Positions 59,890 to 64,000 of a DNA stretch of 64,000 nucleotides are shown in pieces. The notes beneath the pieces are model-generated. The model had not been told where the DNA came from. It saw nothing but the letters and a program-made list of their open reading frames with translations, and made no database searches. Within the stretch, counting starts at the first letter, position 1, and the number at the start of each line of letters is the position of its first letter. A program made the position numbers and the translations under genes. The DNA is from Astropecten irregularis (lineage: Eukaryota > Echinodermata > Asteroidea > Paxillosida > Astropectinidae), in assembly GCA_963971285.1 (NCBI GenBank), contig OZ020244.1:12338001-12402000 (forward strand). Reading direction: 5' to 3'.

Positions 59890-62215
59890 AGTGCCAGCTG
59901 ATGGGTCTGACAAACAACCAATACAGTCAGATGAACTGGATGAAATGATTGCATGGATGAAGGAAAACCACGAACCTGAAGAGGACATCAAGAAGTACAT
60001 GGGACAAACAGCCAACTGTAGAAAGCACTTTGTACAAGAAGATAGACACACCCTTGCAGACATACTTCAAGAATTCCCCCGAATTTTGGATCAAGGCATG
60101 GTAAGAAAAAGTTCAGAAGACAAACTTACACACTCACAAGTTAAATGCATGTTTTGTCCCATAAGTCTTTAAAAGACAACTTGTGGAGACAACAATGTTT
60201 AATAATTATGGTTCTATTCAAAAATTGCATAAGTTACAAGTAGGAGGGAATTACCTGGAACACTAACCATGGAATGGGTTCCACTTAAGGTCCTGAACAT
60301 ATTTATTCCATATGCATGAAATAATTTGCTTGATTGCACAATATCATGATCATGCACACAGGGTGATGAACTGTGCCAACAAACTAACCAATAAAAGCTG
60401 GTATACCTGCGCAATGATGTCAATTGACATCACCAATATGAAATGGCATTTTAAAATTACATTTTACACTTTTATCTCAATGTATAGGTGCAGCAGGACT
60501 ACAAGCTTGTGTATCATCAAGACAAGGCAGAATATTTGTTTCTCAAGTGGGAGGGGCTGTGCCCTGGAATCATCGAATATGCCACAGCAATGAACGTAGC
60601 TTGGAAGGAGATATTGGCCCTTGAATACGTAGACAAAGAAGCACTTTCAAATGGTAGGTCCTAATAACACAGTATTTGCATTTTGGCTTTAAACATAACA
60701 GAACTAATAAAATGTTTTTGAGTATGATGGTTATAAATGTGATGATGAATAATTTCATGAGGTGATGGATGCCACTTTGTTAAATTATTCTTCCTATTGA
60801 ATAAACAGTTAATAAAAAAATCATTGTCATCTGAATGGTTAGAGCGTTTACTCTGTAATTGAAGTTCCATTTACCATTAACTACAACCTCTATATTTGCA
60901 GTGCAGCTGCGCAATTTAGGGGGATTTTTTAAGTTGTTTAAGTCCAAAGTCACATCACTGTCTGATTTATTTTAAGTCATTGAAAAGTGAACAAAGAAAA
61001 AATTACTGGGATTGGATTCGAATCAGCGATGATTTTGGAGGTCGCTGGTTCGAATCCCACTCAGTAATTTTTTCTTTGTTCACTTGTCAATAGAAATTGA
61101 TTGTTCGAGTTACAGGACTGCAGCAGACAGAGAGTTAAATGGAAAGAGAAGGCAAACTTAAACATATCAACAAAATGTTTTTTTTCACTTTAGATGAGAG
61201 GAAGAATCTGGCCTTTTTGCTGCTTCCATTTGTGCTTGGAGGAAGGGGACGTGGAAAGATCGGAGGATGATGTTCTCTTGCAGACAGTCTCAGAGCATTT
61301 GTTGACATGCAACCGGTATGAATTGATTCTACTTGTTACAAGAAATCATTTTGGTGATGGATATTCGAAATGTTTTTTATCTACAAAAATGATCTATTAG
61401 TTTGGTGTATTACCCCCTTTGTGAACTTTTCATCCCAAGCTTTGAATCCTGCTTCTGGTCAACAGTTGAACTAGGTTTTCAGTTTGTGCCCGATGTCTTT
61501 GATCTAATCAGAATATTTGTTCAGACAACTCCCTTTATTCCTTACTCCAGAAAAATAAAAAAAAAAATATTTAAATGGTAGGCATGGCCTATTCTTCATT
61601 ACACCAAATTGGTACTTTTATAAGGAAGAGCTCGGTTGCTATATTTCTATGTATAGCCTCCCCTTGCTCCCACCACCCCAACGTCCATACTCCCTCCCCC
61701 TTCCCCAAACACAATTAATAAAGGTTTTTATTGCAGTGTCACAATTGCTGTGCTGCAGTTTTGATTCTTTTGCAGAGTGTTGTCCAAATAAATGTACTGT
61801 AAGATAGTAGACTATCTTAAATCTTAAATTGTTGCATGTATTTATGTTTTGATGTCCTTCTTATGTATATTTCATTTTCAAGGCAATAATCAGTGTTGAG
61901 CACTACCTGAAGGAAATCAAAGCCAACGACCGCCCACAGCCATTCATACTAGCACTCTACACATTGAACAAGCTTCAACCTACACAAGTGTTTACCATCA
62001 TAGAGCGACGTGCCATTCTGCATTCTTCGATATGAAAGGCCATTGATCATGCTTTCAAGGCATACTATGTCTTGACCTTGGCTATCAACAGCAAATAAAG
62101 CTGGTGTGGGAGTTCTTACAAGTTGTTGTGTATGGCATCCCAGGGAATGTGAGACCAGCCATCCGGGAAATCAGGGCATTTTTGAACTCAACCAAGACAA
62201 AAAAGCTATGAAGTC
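59890..62215 (+). pseudogene. Decayed gene of the SAMD3-like uncharacterised family
   Basis: Four exon-like blocks on the plus strand with compatible phases: about 59890-60100 (donor gtaaga), 60488-60653 (acceptor tgtatag, donor gtaggt), 61194-61315 (acceptor cactttag, donor gtatga), and from 61883 (acceptor cattttcaag). Translations include LADILQEFPRILDQGM then VQQDYKLVY, the FPR-x-L-D-x-x-G-M pattern of the fish/invertebrate sterile-alpha-motif-domain-3-like family, a basic GGRGRGKIGG block, AIISVEHYLKEIKANDRPQP, and a final VWEFLQVVVYGIPGNVRP...REIRAF. Breaks: TGA at 61268-61270, an in-frame TGA near 62032-62034, and a frameshift near 62095. With three lesions it is probably a dead copy. 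The family's function is unknown to me. Confidence 0.5.
60987..61083. mobile_element. tRNA-B-box foldback repeat, copy 2
   Basis: 97 bp with inverted arms gtgaacaaagaaaaaattac / gtaattttttctttgttcac around a ggattcgaatcagcga / tcgctggttcgaatccc core. Its left flank (taagtcattgaaa) is also shared with the element at 41256, so the family unit may extend further left. It lies inside an intron of the decayed gene. Confidence 0.78.
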
Positions 62216-62445
62216 CACTGGCTGTGCACTGTGAAGTTGGCATTCCATGTAACATTGAAGTATGGCACAAAATGGGTTTCTTGGCTTTTTGTCTTTAATC
62301 AAACTTATCTTCTCAAGCATATTACCTGGAAGGTGATGTAAACATTCACAGTAAATTCCAGTTGTAAATTTGTGAAAATGGCGGGGTTCACTTGCACTAC
62401 ATTAGGACATCCTGTAGTTATTGTGTAAAGTTATTACAAATTATT
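62216..62445. other. Spacer before minisatellite
   Basis: Unique sequence after the last block of the decayed gene. No feature. Confidence 0.5.
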
Positions 62446-64000
62446 AGCTGCCACAAAAAATGTGGTGAGATTGCTTAAGTTACAAAAATGTAAAATAAAC
62501 ATTCCTGGCAATGTTTGAGGCTGCCACTAAAAATGTGGTGAGATTGTTTTAGTTCAAAAAAATGTAAAATAAACATTCCTGGCAATGTTTGTAGCTACCA
62601 CCAAAAATGTGGTGAGATTGTTTTAAAATGTGGTGAGATTGTTTTAGTTTTAAAAATGTAAAATAAAAATTCCTGGCAATGTTTGTAGCTGCCACCAAAA
62701 ATGTGGTGAGATTGATTTAGTTCAAAATGTAAAAAAAACATTCCTGGCAATGTTTGTAGCTGCCACCAAAAATGTGGTGAGATTGATTTAGTTAAAAAAT
62801 GTAAAATAAACATTCCTGGCAATGTTTGTAGCTGCCACCAAAAATGTGGTGAGATTGATTTAGTTCAAAATGTAAAATAAACATTCCTGGCAATGTTTGT
62901 AGCTGCCACCAAAAATGTGGTAAGATTGATTTAGTTCAAAATGTAAAATAAACATTCCTGGCAATGTTTGTAGCTGCCACCAAAAATGTGGTGAGATTGA
63001 TTTAGTTAAAAAATGTAAAATAAACATTCCTGGCAATGTTTGTAGCTGCCACCAAAAATGTGGTGAGATTGATTTAGTTCAAAATGTAAAATAAACATTC
63101 CTGGCAATGTTTGTAGCTGCCACCAAAAATGTGGTAAGATTGATTTAGTTCAAAATGTAAAATAAACATTCCTGGCAATGTATGTAGCTGCCACCAAAAA
63201 TGTGGTGAGATTGATTTAGTTAAAAAATGTAAAATAAACATTCCTGGCAATGTTTGTAGCTGCCACCAAAAATGTGGTGAGATTGCTTAAGTTACAAAAA
63301 TGTAAAATAAACATTCCTGGCAATGTTAGTAGCTGCCACTAAAAATGTGGTGAGATTGCTTAAGTTACAAAAATGTAAAATAAACATTCCTGGCAATGTT
63401 TGTAGCTGCCACTAAAAATGTGGTGAGATTGATGTAGTTAAAAAATGTAAAATAAACATTCCTGGCAATGTTTGTAGCTGCCACCAAAAATGTGGTGAGA
63501 TTGCTTAAGTTACAAAAATGTAAAATAAACATTCCTGGCAATGTTAGTAGCTGCCACTAAAAATGTGGTGAGATTGCTTAAGTTACAAAAATGTAAAATA
63601 AACATTTCTGGCAATGTTTGTAGCTGCCACTAAAAATGTGGTGAGATTGCTTAAGTTACAAAAATGTAAAATGACAATTCCTGGCAATGTTTGTTGCTGC
63701 CACCAAAAATGTGGTGAGATTGCTTAAGTTACAAAAATGTATAATAAACATTCCTGGCAATGTTTGAAGCTGCCACTAAAAATGTGGTGAGATTGCTTAA
63801 GTTACGAAAATTTAAAATAAACATTCCTGGCAATGTTTGTAGCTGCCACTAAAAATGTGGTGAGATTGCCTAAGTTACAAAAATGTAAAATAAACATTCC
63901 TGGCAATGTTTGTAGCTGCCACCAAAAATGTGGTGAGATTGATTTAGTTAAAAAATGTAAAATAAACATTCCTGGCAATGTTTGTAGCTGCCACCAAAAA
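62446..64000. repeat. 71-bp minisatellite with AATAAA in nearly every unit
   Basis: About 22 tandem units of roughly 71 bp (agctgccaccaaaaatgtgg, tgagattgatttagtt..., aaatgtaaaataaacattcc, tggcaatgtttgt), running off the right edge. Two subtypes, gatttagtt(c/aa)aaaatg and gcttaagttacaaaaatg, cluster in blocks. A three-unit pattern of about 210 bp recurs between 62700 and 63250. A few units have lost the AATAAA word (for example aatgacaattcc near 63670). Confidence 0.95.

Overview
Eukaryotic nuclear DNA, most likely from a marine invertebrate (the AGGCCTA-rich low-complexity DNA, many miniature transposons and minisatellites, small exons with GT-AG introns and the protein families point to a deuterostome such as an echinoderm, hemichordate or amphioxus). 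The species cannot be fixed from sequence alone. There is no operon structure, rRNA or CRISPR. More than half of the window is tandem or mobile repeat.

Layout. 1-26861: a nearly homogeneous 910-bp satellite (about 29 copies, running off the left edge) with dimeric higher-order structure, four CRE palindromes per unit, and one 632-bp terminal-inverted-repeat element inserted in one copy with a clean 9-bp target duplication. 26862-33570: sparse DNA with a tentative three-exon minus-strand fragment, a RecQ-helicase-like scrap, AGGCCT/ACTAGT low-complexity DNA and a GC-rich island. 33576-38798: a 17-bp minisatellite, a TTAA-flanked foldback element and two arrays of a 163-bp repeat built around 21-bp dyads, with duplicated flanks and an 82-codon exon-like segment between the arrays. 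38799-42042: a 46-bp-class minisatellite carrying three copies of a GCGC-rich foldback MITE, one pogo/Tigger-like MITE and a tRNA-derived foldback.

The core of the window is a minus-strand locus at 57107-42178. Phase-compatible exons encode a KMT5A-like SET domain (three exons), one short exon, three tandem copies of a two-exon cassette (44 residues per copy, carried by a 1,544-bp genomic repeat) and a giant exon of about 49 fifteen-residue repeats. The next open frame on the same strand, 88 bp after that exon's stop, is an 875-881-residue tyrosine-recombinase (Crypton-like) protein with two zinc-finger-like motifs and a C-terminal Myb/SANT-like segment. Splice phases allow the SET exons to join either the repeat exon (1,092 aa) or the recombinase exon (about 1,173 aa). 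I regard this SET plus tyrosine-recombinase locus as the most interesting system here. Its introns hold a 538-bp hAT-type MITE, other foldbacks and a 59/79-bp minisatellite.

57108-64000: a small putative membrane ORF, duplicated MITE-like segments, a decayed four-exon gene on the plus strand resembling the SAMD3-like/uncharacterised family of fish and invertebrates, a second tRNA-B-box foldback, and a 71-bp minisatellite that puts an AATAAA hexamer in nearly every unit and runs off the right edge.
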